DNA of 6,503 bases from Pseudomonadota bacterium (GTDB lineage: Bacteria; Pseudomonadota; Gammaproteobacteria; Burkholderiales; Thiobacillaceae): NCBI GenBank assembly GCA_021780975.1, contig JAJXXS010000254.1, forward strand, positions 1-6,503, written 5' to 3'. The translations under genes were made by a program, and so were the position numbers. Positions 1-6,458 of the stretch are shown here, piece after piece; within the stretch, counting starts at the first letter, position 1, and each line of letters starts with the position of its first letter. The notes beneath the pieces were generated by a model. It was not told where the DNA came from and searched no databases. It saw only the letters and a list, made by a program, of their open reading frames with translations.

Positions 1-1
1 A

Positions 2-1708
2 TTCGCCTTCACTCTGGTCGCGACGGTGCTGGTGTCCATGATCGTGGCGCTCACCCTCTCTCCGATGATGAGCGGCAAGATTCTGCGCCCCAGTGCCGGA
101 CACAAGCTTGCCGTGGCCCTTGATCAGGGCTTTGACCGCGTGCGTGCGCGCTATGACAGGATCCTGCATGCCAGCCTTAATTACCGGCCAGTGACGCTGG
201 TGTTCGCGGCGGCCATGCTGGTGAGCATCTTTTTCCTCTTCGTGACCACGCCGACGGAACTCGCCCCCCAGGAAGACCAGGGTATTTTGTTTTCCACCGG
301 CACGGCGCCTCCCACGGCCACGCCGGATTATCTGCAGCGCTATGGGAAGGCCATCCTTGCGGATTTTCAAAAATTCCCTGAATACGCCATGAGCTTCATG
401 GTCACCGGCGTCTCCTTCGGCGGCGGCGGAACCAACAGCCTTATCGCGGGCATGCGGCTCAAGCCATGGAATGAGCGGACGCGCTCCACCATGCAGATGC
501 AACCCCTGGTGCAACATGCCGTGGGCAATGTGGCCGGCCTGCAGGTAGGGGTTTTCCAGCGTCCGTCCCTGCCGGGTTCTGCGGGCGGCTTTCCGGTCCA
601 GTTCGTGGTGCAAAGCAGCGGCAGTTATGACAAGCTGGACCAGGTGACCAATGAACTCATGGCGCGCGCCCAGCAGAGCGGAAAGTTCGTGTTTCTGACC
701 AAGGACCTGCGCATAGACAATCCCGAACTTGTGCTGAAGATCGATAAGGCCAAGGCCGCCAGCCTGGGCCTCACCATGCAGCAGATAGCTTCCGACCTGC
801 AACCTCTGCTCGGCGGGGGTTATGTCAATCGCTTCGATCTGGGCGGACGCAGCTACCAGGTGATCCCGCAGGTGCCGGACCGTTTCCGCAATGATCCGCA
901 ACAGCTTCTCAACTACTATATTCCGACCGCTTCAGGGCAACTGGTTCCGCTTTCCACCGTGGCAAGTCTGGACCACGAAGTGCAACCTGAATACCTGCCG
1001 CAGTTCCAACAGCAAAATTCCGCCACCATCCAGGGGGTGCCCAAGCCCGGGACCACCCTCGGCGAGGCCATCCAGTTTCTTCAGCAGGCTGCGAAGGGGG
1101 TCTTTCCACCGGGCTTTACCGCCAACTACGCCGGACAGTCGCGCCAGTTCGTGCAGGAATCGGGGGGGCTGGTTTTCACTTTTGCCCTCGCCATCACCAT
1201 GATTTACCTGTTGCTGGCGGCGCAATTCGAGAGCTTCCGCGATCCTCTCATCGTGTTGGCGACAGTGCCCATGTCCATCAGCGGCGCGCTGATCTTCATG
1301 AGCCTGGGTTTCGCCACCATCAACATCTACACTGAGGTCGGCCTCATCACGCTGATAGGCCTGATTGCCAAACAGGGGATACTTATTGTCCAGTTTGCCA
1401 ACCAGGCGCAGAAACAGGAAGGACTCAGCAAGCGTGCGGCAGTGGAAAAGGCCTCCAGCATCCGCTTGCGGCCCATTCTCATGACCACGGGGGCGATGGT
1501 GTTCGGCGTCCTCCCGCTCATCGTGTCTGGCGGCCCCGGCGCGGTGAGTCGTTTCGACATGGGACTGGTCATCTTCACGGGGCTGGGTATCGGTTCGCTT
1601 TTCTCGCTCTTCGTGGTTCCCGCCATTTACATGTATCTGGCTAAGGACTTGAATGCGGAGAAGGCTGCGGTCGCCGCCGCAGCCAAGGCAGAGGAAGCGG
1701 CCCCCTGA
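2..1708 (+). CDS. RND (HAE-1 family) multidrug efflux permease, C-terminal part (5' truncated by window edge)
   Basis: Inner-membrane, proton-driven permease of a tripartite efflux pump; it would work with a periplasmic adaptor and an outer-membrane channel, neither of which is visible. The frame is open from base 2 and begins inside a helix ending in ALTLSPMM, which corresponds to TM6 of AcrB-like proteins. The 568 visible codons are therefore slightly more than half of a usual protein of about 1,040 residues. The order is: TM7 near nt 190-250; a large periplasmic porter/docking region to about nt 1155, including the glycine-rich GVSFGGGG stretch and LKPW; TM8 near 1169-1225; TM9 near 1244-1310; TM10 near 1319-1399 with the conserved Lys (codon 1370-1372) of the proton relay; TM11 near 1469-1530; TM12 near 1562-1642. 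The tail is short and Ala/Lys/Glu-rich. The TM4 aspartates lie outside the window. The SIRLRPILMTT and AVSRFD stretches are typical of HAE-1 pumps. The substrate cannot be read from the sequence. Confidence 0.96.
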   Translation, partial: FAFTLVATVLVSMIVALTLSPMMSGKILRPSAGHKLAVALDQGFDRVRARYDRILHASLNYRPVTLVFAAAMLVSIFFLFVTTPTELAPQEDQGILFSTGTAPPTATPDYLQRYGKAILADFQKFPEYAMSFMVTGVSFGGGGTNSLIAGMRLKPWNERTRSTMQMQPLVQHAVGNVAGLQVGVFQRPSLPGSAGGFPVQFVVQSSGSYDKLDQVTNELMARAQQSGKFVFLTKDLRIDNPELVLKIDKAKAASLGLTMQQIASDLQPLLGGGYVNRFDLGGRSYQVIPQVPDRFRNDPQQLLNYYIPTASGQLVPLSTVASLDHEVQPEYLPQFQQQNSATIQGVPKPGTTLGEAIQFLQQAAKGVFPPGFTANYAGQSRQFVQESGGLVFTFALAITMIYLLLAAQFESFRDPLIVLATVPMSISGALIFMSLGFATINIYTEVGLITLIGLIAKQGILIVQFANQAQKQEGLSKRAAVEKASSIRLRPILMTTGAMVFGVLPLIVSGGPGAVSRFDMGLVIFTGLGIGSLFSLFVVPAIYMYLAKDLNAEKAAVAAAAKAEEAAP

Positions 1709-1714
1709 GTTCTC

Positions 1715-2092
1715 TCAGTTGAACAATTCGGTTCCCACGTAAGTGATGAGGAATATGCCCAGGGCTGCGACGATCGCAGCCAGGGCGAGATTGGGCAGCG
1801 CGCTACCAAGCCCCTGCTTCTCGGGAGTGTCGATCAGCTTCCGGTTGCGCACGTAACCCCAGGTGGCGAGCAGGTTCATGGTCAGACCGACCGCCATGAG
1901 GGCGATGCCGACACCTACTGCGTGGGTGCCCTGCACGCGAATTCCCGCAAAGCCGCGTGCTTCGCCCAGATAACGCAGGAAAAGGTCGAATTTTTCAATC
2001 ACGAAACCGAAGGCCATGAGGGCAACCGCGGTACGTACCCAGGCCAGGTAGGTGCGCTCATTGGCAGCATGGTCACGAAAATTCTCGATCAT
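1715..2092 (-). CDS. DUF202 / YidH-family small inner-membrane protein
   Basis: A 125-residue protein of unknown biochemical function. It shows the DUF202 hallmark near the N-terminus (residues 9-20, ANERTYLAWVRT), which leads directly into the first membrane helix (about 15-35). Two further helices follow, at about 57-78 and 100-120, giving the three-helix layout of E. coli YidH (115 residues). A basic stretch (VRNRK, 81-85) follows helix 2. The start ATG (2092-2090) overlaps the stop of the upstream stress-protein gene in an ATGA. A weak AAGGGC lies inside that gene, so the two are probably co-transcribed and translationally coupled. The stop sits only 6 bases from the stop of the converging efflux gene. 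The family call is secure; the role is not known, and its pairing with a universal stress protein suggests only a stress-related context. Confidence 0.92.
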   Translation of the reverse strand: MIENFRDHAANERTYLAWVRTAVALMAFGFVIEKFDLFLRYLGEARGFAGIRVQGTHAVGVGIALMAVGLTMNLLATWGYVRNRKLIDTPEKQGLGSALPNLALAAIVAALGIFLITYVGTELFN

Positions 2093-2571
2093 GGCGTGCC
2101 CTTGTCTGCCCCCGTTTCGTCCGCAGGAACCACAAGAATGGGGAGATTTCCCCAGCGCACCAAGGTTTCCGCCATGCTGCCCAGCACCAGGCGTGCGAGG
2201 CCGTGGCGCCCGTGGGTGGATACCACCAGCAGATCCGCCGGCCAGTCGTTCGCAGCGCTGATGATGGCCCGGCCGACATGCCCATCGGTGGCTTCAATGA
2301 GTTCGGTTTCAACTTCCAGCCCCCCAGCGCGGGCGTGGGCCGCCGCCCGCTCCAAAACCTGGCGGGCGCCCTCCAGGAGATTGCTGCGCAGGGTCGCCGG
2401 ATCGATCCAGGCGAGTTCCCCGCCCATGTAGCTGCCGATCGCCTCGTCCACCACAGTGATGAGCTTTAGTTTTGCGCCCTGATTTGTCGCCAGGGCTTCG
2501 GCATGTGCAAGCGTCGCTGCGCTGCCGGGGCTGCCGTCCGTGGCCATGAGGATGCGCTGGTAAATTGCCAT
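2089..2571 (-). CDS. Universal stress protein (UspA family)
   Basis: A single-domain cytoplasmic Usp of 160 residues with the Rossmann-like UspA fold. The N-terminal strand YQRILMATDGSPGS (4-17) carries the conserved Asp of the nucleotide pocket. The C-terminal motif STHGRHGLARLVLGS (118-132) corresponds to the ATP-binding G-2X-G-9X-G(S/T) pattern, with Ser118 in place of the first Gly. The protein ends in the usual strand LPILVVP (143-149). The ATP-binding Usp subgroup is therefore likely, though the first Gly is altered. I chose the ATG at 2571 because a good Shine-Dalgarno (CAGGAG on the minus strand, 2580-2585) lies 8 bases upstream and the protein then begins at the family's normal N-terminus. 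The frame extends upstream to 2646, but those 25 extra residues have no family similarity. It is the first gene of a two-gene unit with the DUF202 gene and diverges from cydD. No regulator site was recognised. Confidence 0.95.
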   Translation of the reverse strand: MAIYQRILMATDGSPGSAATLAHAEALATNQGAKLKLITVVDEAIGSYMGGELAWIDPATLRSNLLEGARQVLERAAAHARAGGLEVETELIEATDGHVGRAIISAANDWPADLLVVSTHGRHGLARLVLGSMAETLVRWGNLPILVVPADETGADKGTP

Positions 2572-2693
2572 GATCGGTACTCCTGTTTCGCGGTTGAAAG
2601 TAATGGACGTGGTGGGCGTATGGTCGAAACTGTAAAATATCACCACCTGCCTTCCTCGCCCAATGCCGCGGAAACCAGCGGCGCACGTACTCC
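2572..2693. promoter_or_regulatory. Divergent promoter region between the stress-protein unit and cydDC
   Basis: This 122-base gap between two divergent starts must hold promoters for both units unless they lie inside the genes. On the plus strand, TAAAAT (2633-2638) matches a -10 box at five of six bases, but no good -35 lies 17 bases upstream. A TTGAAA (2594-2599) with TATGGT (2619-2624) is an alternative with a long 19-base spacer. On the minus strand only weak boxes are seen, for example GATATT preceded by TTGGGC. I see no convincing FNR-type (TTGAT-N4-ATCAA) palindrome. That the region is regulatory is a sound inference from gene orientation; the individual boxes are guesses. Confidence 0.45.
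2580..2585 (-). promoter_or_regulatory. Ribosome binding site of the universal stress protein gene
   Basis: Minus-strand CAGGAG, 8 bases before the ATG at 2571. It decides the start of the stress-protein gene against the longer open frame that runs up to 2646. Confidence 0.8.
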
Positions 2694-4427
2694 TTGAATC
2701 CCGTCGAAGCTTGGCTTAAAGCGCAACAGTCGCGTATTCGCGGGCCCCTCAACCTTGCATTGGTTTTGGGACTGGCCAATGGCAGCTTGCTTATTCTTCA
2801 GGCCTGGTTGCTCGCTCAGGCGATCTATTTGACTGCCATAAAGCAGCATGCGCTGAGTGCCGTGCTGCCTTGGCTCTTCCCCCTGCCGCCGATTTTCGTC
2901 CTGCGTTTCCTGCTGGTGCAGGCGTCCGAAAGGGTTGCCTTCGACGCCGGGGCGCAGATGCAGAGCGAATTGCGTGCTGAACTCTATGGTCGCTTGCAGG
3001 CCCTCGGGCCCCTGTGGCTGGCATCGCGCGCGAGTGGTGATCTCGCCAATCGGGTGGCAACCGGCATCGAAGCGTTGCAGGGGTACTATGCGCGCTGGCT
3101 GCCCAATCGCGCTTTAAGCGCGCTGCTGCCCATCGCCATATTGGTGGCGGTGTTTCCTGCCGATTGGGTGTCCGGCCTGGTCCTGGTGCTGACCGCGCCT
3201 TTCATTCCGGTGTTCATGATCCTGGTCGGCAAAGGCGCGGAGGAACTCAACCAGCGGCAGTGGCGCAAGTTGGCGCGCATGAGTGCGCGTTTTCTCGACT
3301 CCCTGCAGGGTATCACCACGCTCAAGCTGTTCAATGCCAGCCGGCGCGAGGCGCGTGTGGTGGCAGAGATTTCCGAGGCCTATCGCGACAGCACGATGAA
3401 AGTGCTGCGCGTGGCGTTTCTTTCCTCCGTCATTCTTGAGTTCCTTTCCACTGTAAGCATCGCGGTGGTGGCGGTGTTGATCGGTTTCCGCCTGTTGTGG
3501 GGGGACATGACTTTTTTGGCGGGGTTCTTCGTGCTGTTGCTGGCCCCGGAATATTACCTCCCGCTGCGCTCCCTGGGGGCCCATTACCACGCCCGCATGG
3601 AGGCCATCGGCGCGGCTGAGGGCTTGGTGGAGATATTGCAGCAGCCTGTGCCGGAGCAGCCGCGGGGAGACGTTCCCGTCCTGGACGCGCCGTTGGGCAT
3701 TGCATTCCGCGGCGTGGATTTTGCCTATGAGGCGGGCCGACCGGCGCTGACGGGCGTCACGTTCAATGTGGAGCCGGGGCGCGTCACCGCCCTAGTCGGG
3801 GCGAGCGGCGCCGGCAAGAGCACCGTGCTGAATCTGCTGCTGGGTTTCGCTGCGCCGCAAAGGGGCAGCATCCTGGTGAACGGCCACGACCTGTCGGGCT
3901 TCGACAACGCGGCCTGGCTGGCACGGGTCGCCTGGGTGCCTCAACGGCCTCACGTGTTCGCAGGGTCGGTGCTGGAAAACATCCGCCTGGCGCGTCCGGG
4001 GGCGGCACTGGAAGAGGTGGAAGCTGCAGCGCGCGCGGCCCGGGCGCACGAATTCATCATTGATCTGCCGCAGGATTACGATACGCGGGTGGGGGAAGGC
4101 GGGGTCGGTCTTTCGGGCGGGCAGATGCAACGCCTGGCACTGGCGCGGGCATTTCTGAAGGACGCGCCGTTGGTATTGCTGGACGAAGCTACGGCGCATC
4201 TGGACGGGCAAACGCAGGCCGCCGTGATGGAGGCGATGGGAGAACTGGCCTCTGGCCGTACCGTGTTCATGGTGGCGCATCGGCTGAGTACCCTCAGCCT
4301 TGCACATCAGGTGGTGGTCCTGGAGGGCGGGCGGGTCGCGGAAATAGGGGCGCGCGCCGAGTTGCTGATGCGCGGCGGGATCTTCGCGCGCTTGGCTCGC
4401 GCCCATGAAGCAGGGGTAACTACATGA
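2694..4427 (+). CDS. cydD: CydD, subunit of the CydDC ABC exporter for cytochrome bd assembly
   Basis: A half-transporter of 577 residues that pairs with CydC in the inner membrane. CydDC is known to export cysteine/glutathione and to be required for heme insertion into cytochrome bd. The N-terminal WLKAQQ followed by LANGSLLILQAWLLAQ resembles E. coli CydD from its very start. A six-helix domain runs to about residue 295 and includes LAPEYYLPLRSLG (283-295), a CydD signature. The ATPase domain is complete: Walker A GASGAGKST (369-377), Q-loop Gln417, LSGGQ (473-477), Walker B LVLLDE (493-498) and switch His529. The protein contains no cysteine. The start is TTG; the frame is open upstream to a stop at 2601 but offers no ATG or GTG, and no clear Shine-Dalgarno precedes the TTG, so the exact start is less certain than the gene. 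The stop overlaps the cydC start by four bases (ATGA). Confidence 0.95.
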   Translation: MNPVEAWLKAQQSRIRGPLNLALVLGLANGSLLILQAWLLAQAIYLTAIKQHALSAVLPWLFPLPPIFVLRFLLVQASERVAFDAGAQMQSELRAELYGRLQALGPLWLASRASGDLANRVATGIEALQGYYARWLPNRALSALLPIAILVAVFPADWVSGLVLVLTAPFIPVFMILVGKGAEELNQRQWRKLARMSARFLDSLQGITTLKLFNASRREARVVAEISEAYRDSTMKVLRVAFLSSVILEFLSTVSIAVVAVLIGFRLLWGDMTFLAGFFVLLLAPEYYLPLRSLGAHYHARMEAIGAAEGLVEILQQPVPEQPRGDVPVLDAPLGIAFRGVDFAYEAGRPALTGVTFNVEPGRVTALVGASGAGKSTVLNLLLGFAAPQRGSILVNGHDLSGFDNAAWLARVAWVPQRPHVFAGSVLENIRLARPGAALEEVEAAARAARAHEFIIDLPQDYDTRVGEGGVGLSGGQMQRLALARAFLKDAPLVLLDEATAHLDGQTQAAVMEAMGELASGRTVFMVAHRLSTLSLAHQVVVLEGGRVAEIGARAELLMRGGIFARLARAHEAGVTT

Positions 4428-6190
4428 AGCCGAGAGCGCCTGTGGCTTCCCCGAAGACTGCCGATTTTTGGCGTGTGGTGAGACTGTTCGGTCCTTACAA
4501 AAGCTGGATGACTGGCGGAGCGGTCATTGCGCTGGCGACGCTGCTGGCCAACGTAGGCCTCATGGCGGTATCGGGGTGGTTCATCGCGTCCATGGCGCTG
4601 GCCGGGCTGGCCGGGGCCGCCATGAATTATTTCACCCCCGCGGCGTTGATCCGGTTCTTTGCCATCGTGCGCACCGGTGGACGCTACCTAGAGCGGCTGG
4701 TCACGCATGAGGCAACGCTGCGCCTACTCGCCAGCTTGCGCGTATGGTTTTACGAGCACATCGAACCCCTGGCGCCAGCGCGGCTCATGCAATATCGGGG
4801 CGTTGATCTGGCAAGCCGCATACAGGTGGACATCGATACACTCGATCATGTCTACCTGCGCCTGCTTGTCCCGTTTGGGGTTGCCATCCTTGGGTTGGGG
4901 GTCATGCTGGCCGTGATGGCGACCTTCAGTGTCCGAGTGACGGTTTCGACAGGAATCTTCCTCCTGCTGGGCGGTGTTGCCTTGCCGCTTTATCTGCAGC
5001 GCCGGGGCAGCAGGCCGGGGCAGCGCCTGGTGGAGAGCAGGGCTGCCTTGCGTACCGCCGCGGCGGATGGGTTGCAGGGGCTGGCCGAATTGCGTGTCTA
5101 TGGTGCGGTCGAGGGCCAAGCGCAGATTGTGGGAGAGTTGTCCAATGAGCATATTCAGGCGCAACGCGAATTGAGCCGCCTGACCGGGTTGTCCCAGGCC
5201 AGCCTCGGTCTTCTGGCCAATCTGGCGCTATGGTGCGCGGTGATTCTGAGCGTGCCTCTGGTGAAGGCCAGGGCCCTCGGACCTCCTGATCTGGCCATGC
5301 TGGCGCTTTTCGTGCTCGCCAGTTTCGAGGCGGTACTACCCCTGCCGCAGGCTTTGCAAAACCTTGGCGAAGTACTTGCCGCGGCGCGCCGTCTCTTCGA
5401 TATCGTCGACACCCTGCCGGCGGTGACGTCCCCGGCACAGCCTTGTCCAGTGCCCGACGAGACCCGCCTGCAGATCCGGGGCCTCAAATTCCGCTACGCG
5501 GAAGGCAGTCGCTGGGTTCTCGACGGCCTCGATCTGGACCTGCCTGCGGGCGCGCGTCTCGCGGTCGTCGGCCACACGGGTGCGGGAAAAAGCAGCCTGG
5601 TGCAGGTGTTGGTGCGATTCTGGGAATACCAGGAGGGGGATGTTCGCCTGGGAGGGCGCGATCTCCGCATGTTCCAACCGGAAGAGTTGCGTCGCCTCAT
5701 CGCCGTGGTTTCCCAGGATGCCTATATTTTCAACGCCACCGTGCGGGAGAATCTTTTGTTGGCGCGGCCCGAGGCCGCCGAGGAAGAGTTAGTGGAGGCG
5801 TGCAAGACGGCGCAGATCCACGATTTCATCGTCAGCCTGCCGCAAGGTTATGACACCGAACTTGGTGAAGCAGGGACCCTGTTCTCCGGCGGCCAGGCGC
5901 GGCGCATCGCCATCGCCCGTGCGTTGCTTAAAAATGCCCCGATTCTTGTCCTGGACGAGCCCACTGAAGGCCTCGATGGCCCGACGGCGCGCGATCTGCT
6001 GGAGGCGATCGGAAAACTGATGGAAGGCCGCAGCGTGTTGTTCATCACCCACCACCTGGAAGCGCTTTCGCATCTGATGGGCGAAGTGGCGGTGCTGGAG
6101 AATGGGCTTGTCGTCGAGCACGGCACGGTCGCGGAACTGATGCAATTGAATGGCGCATTCAGGCGCATGCGTGACGCTTTGTTGGATTGA
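4424..6190 (+). CDS. cydC: CydC, subunit of the CydDC ABC exporter for cytochrome bd assembly
   Basis: The partner half-transporter of CydD, 588 residues (E. coli CydC is 573). The N-terminal membrane domain (to about residue 320) shows the CydC pattern LMAVSGWFIAS (46-56) and RTGGRYLERLVTHEAT (83-98). From memory of the E. coli CydDC structure, Arg81 and His85 of CydC contact heme; they align with Arg91 and His95 here, so the heme site appears kept. The ATPase domain is complete: Walker A GHTGAGKSS (383-391), Gln431, signature FSGGQ (487-491, Phe for the usual Leu), Walker B ILVLDE ending in Glu512, then the CydC-typical DEPTEGLD (511-518) and switch His543. The ATG overlaps the cydD stop, with AGGGG (4412-4416) 7 bases upstream, so translation is coupled and equal subunit amounts are expected. 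cydC converges on the cydX-like gene 64 bases downstream. I am confident it is CydC rather than a generic exporter. Confidence 0.95.
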   Translation: MKPRAPVASPKTADFWRVVRLFGPYKSWMTGGAVIALATLLANVGLMAVSGWFIASMALAGLAGAAMNYFTPAALIRFFAIVRTGGRYLERLVTHEATLRLLASLRVWFYEHIEPLAPARLMQYRGVDLASRIQVDIDTLDHVYLRLLVPFGVAILGLGVMLAVMATFSVRVTVSTGIFLLLGGVALPLYLQRRGSRPGQRLVESRAALRTAAADGLQGLAELRVYGAVEGQAQIVGELSNEHIQAQRELSRLTGLSQASLGLLANLALWCAVILSVPLVKARALGPPDLAMLALFVLASFEAVLPLPQALQNLGEVLAAARRLFDIVDTLPAVTSPAQPCPVPDETRLQIRGLKFRYAEGSRWVLDGLDLDLPAGARLAVVGHTGAGKSSLVQVLVRFWEYQEGDVRLGGRDLRMFQPEELRRLIAVVSQDAYIFNATVRENLLLARPEAAEEELVEACKTAQIHDFIVSLPQGYDTELGEAGTLFSGGQARRIAIARALLKNAPILVLDEPTEGLDGPTARDLLEAIGKLMEGRSVLFITHHLEALSHLMGEVAVLENGLVVEHGTVAELMQLNGAFRRMRDALLD

Positions 6191-6208
6191 AGCGGTTGGA
6201 GGGAACGC

Positions 6209-6235
6209 AAAAAAAGCCGGGGCAAGCCCCGGCTT
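6209..6235 (-). terminator. Rho-independent terminator for the cydB-cydX transcript
   Basis: AAGCCGGGGC (6214-6223) pairs perfectly with GCCCCGGCTT (6226-6235), giving a 9-bp GC-rich stem with a 4-base loop (or 10 bp with 2). The run of seven A at 6209-6215 becomes a T-tract on the minus strand just after the stem, so it is a classical terminator for leftward transcription, 19 bases past the cydX stop. On the plus strand only two T follow the stem, so it would end the cydDC transcript poorly, or only as a pausing or RNA-protecting hairpin. Confidence 0.9.
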
Positions 6236-6254
6236 GATGGAGAAGGTCCGCAAA

Positions 6255-6446
6255 TCAGCCAGTCTTCCCCTTTTCTTCTTCCTGGGCATCCAGGAATGCT
6301 CCGCCGGCCGCGGAAATCAGGACGATCATCACCGTCCCGACCAGCCAGGCAAAGTACCAGGACGCTGCGTCTCCGAGGATGACGCCGAGCACGATCACGA
6401 CAATGGCGATCAGCAGGTAGATCAGAAACTGGATAAAGGTCTTCAT
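6255..6446 (-). CDS. cydX: CydX-like small subunit of cytochrome bd oxidase, with an extra N-terminal membrane helix
   Basis: A 63-residue membrane protein. Residues 30-38, WYFAWLVGT, match the start of E. coli CydX (WYFAWILGT), the small subunit that stabilises the heme site of cytochrome bd-I (YbgT/CydX family). As in CydX, this is followed by one hydrophobic helix (to about residue 50) and a charged C-terminal tail (DAQEEEKGKTG). Unlike E. coli CydX (37 residues), it has a hydrophobic helix before the motif (about residues 4-24), joined by the short loop GDAAS. The ATG at 6446 has a strong AAGGAG (6453-6458) 6 bases upstream. A TTG at 6482 would add 12 polar residues and is less likely. 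It lies 10 bases after a frame that reads like the end of CydB, and a terminator follows it, so it should be the last gene of a cydAB-type operon. Family assignment rests on the short motif plus context. Confidence 0.82.
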   Translation of the reverse strand: MKTFIQFLIYLLIAIVVIVLGVILGDAASWYFAWLVGTVMIVLISAAGGAFLDAQEEEKGKTG

Positions 6447-6452
6447 GCGAAT

Positions 6453-6458
6453 CTCCTT
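6453..6458 (-). promoter_or_regulatory. Ribosome binding site of the cydX-like gene
   Basis: Minus-strand AAGGAG, 6 bases before the ATG at 6446. It overlaps the stop codon of the upstream frame (6457-6459), which favours coupled translation and fixes the start at 6446 rather than at 6482. Confidence 0.85.

Noticed and set aside
891..1225. Overlapping short frames on both strands inside the efflux-pump gene
   Set aside because: They lie in the conserved periplasmic part of the RND protein and show no domain, start signal or context of their own.
1922..2431. A 169-codon plus-strand frame opposite the DUF202 and stress-protein genes
   Set aside because: Both minus-strand genes here have clear family hallmarks; the plus-strand product is a low-complexity Ser/Arg/Ala-rich sequence crossing two genes.
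2572..2646. An N-terminal extension of the universal stress protein starting at 2646
   Set aside because: The 25 extra residues do not resemble the family, and a good ribosome site sits directly before the internal ATG at 2571.
2600..2660. Possible FNR- or ArcA-type operator upstream of cydD
   Set aside because: Expected from the biology, but no convincing palindrome or direct-repeat match could be seen, so it is not reported as a feature.
3792..4406. A 204-codon open frame antisense to the ATPase domain of cydD
   Set aside because: The protein is His/Arg/Pro/Gln-rich with no recognisable domain, and lies opposite a fully conserved ABC domain; it is a shadow of high-GC coding sequence.
4926..5438. 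A 170-codon open frame antisense to cydC
   Set aside because: The composition is Arg/Pro/Ala-rich with no family features, and no ribosome site was seen; another frame shadow.
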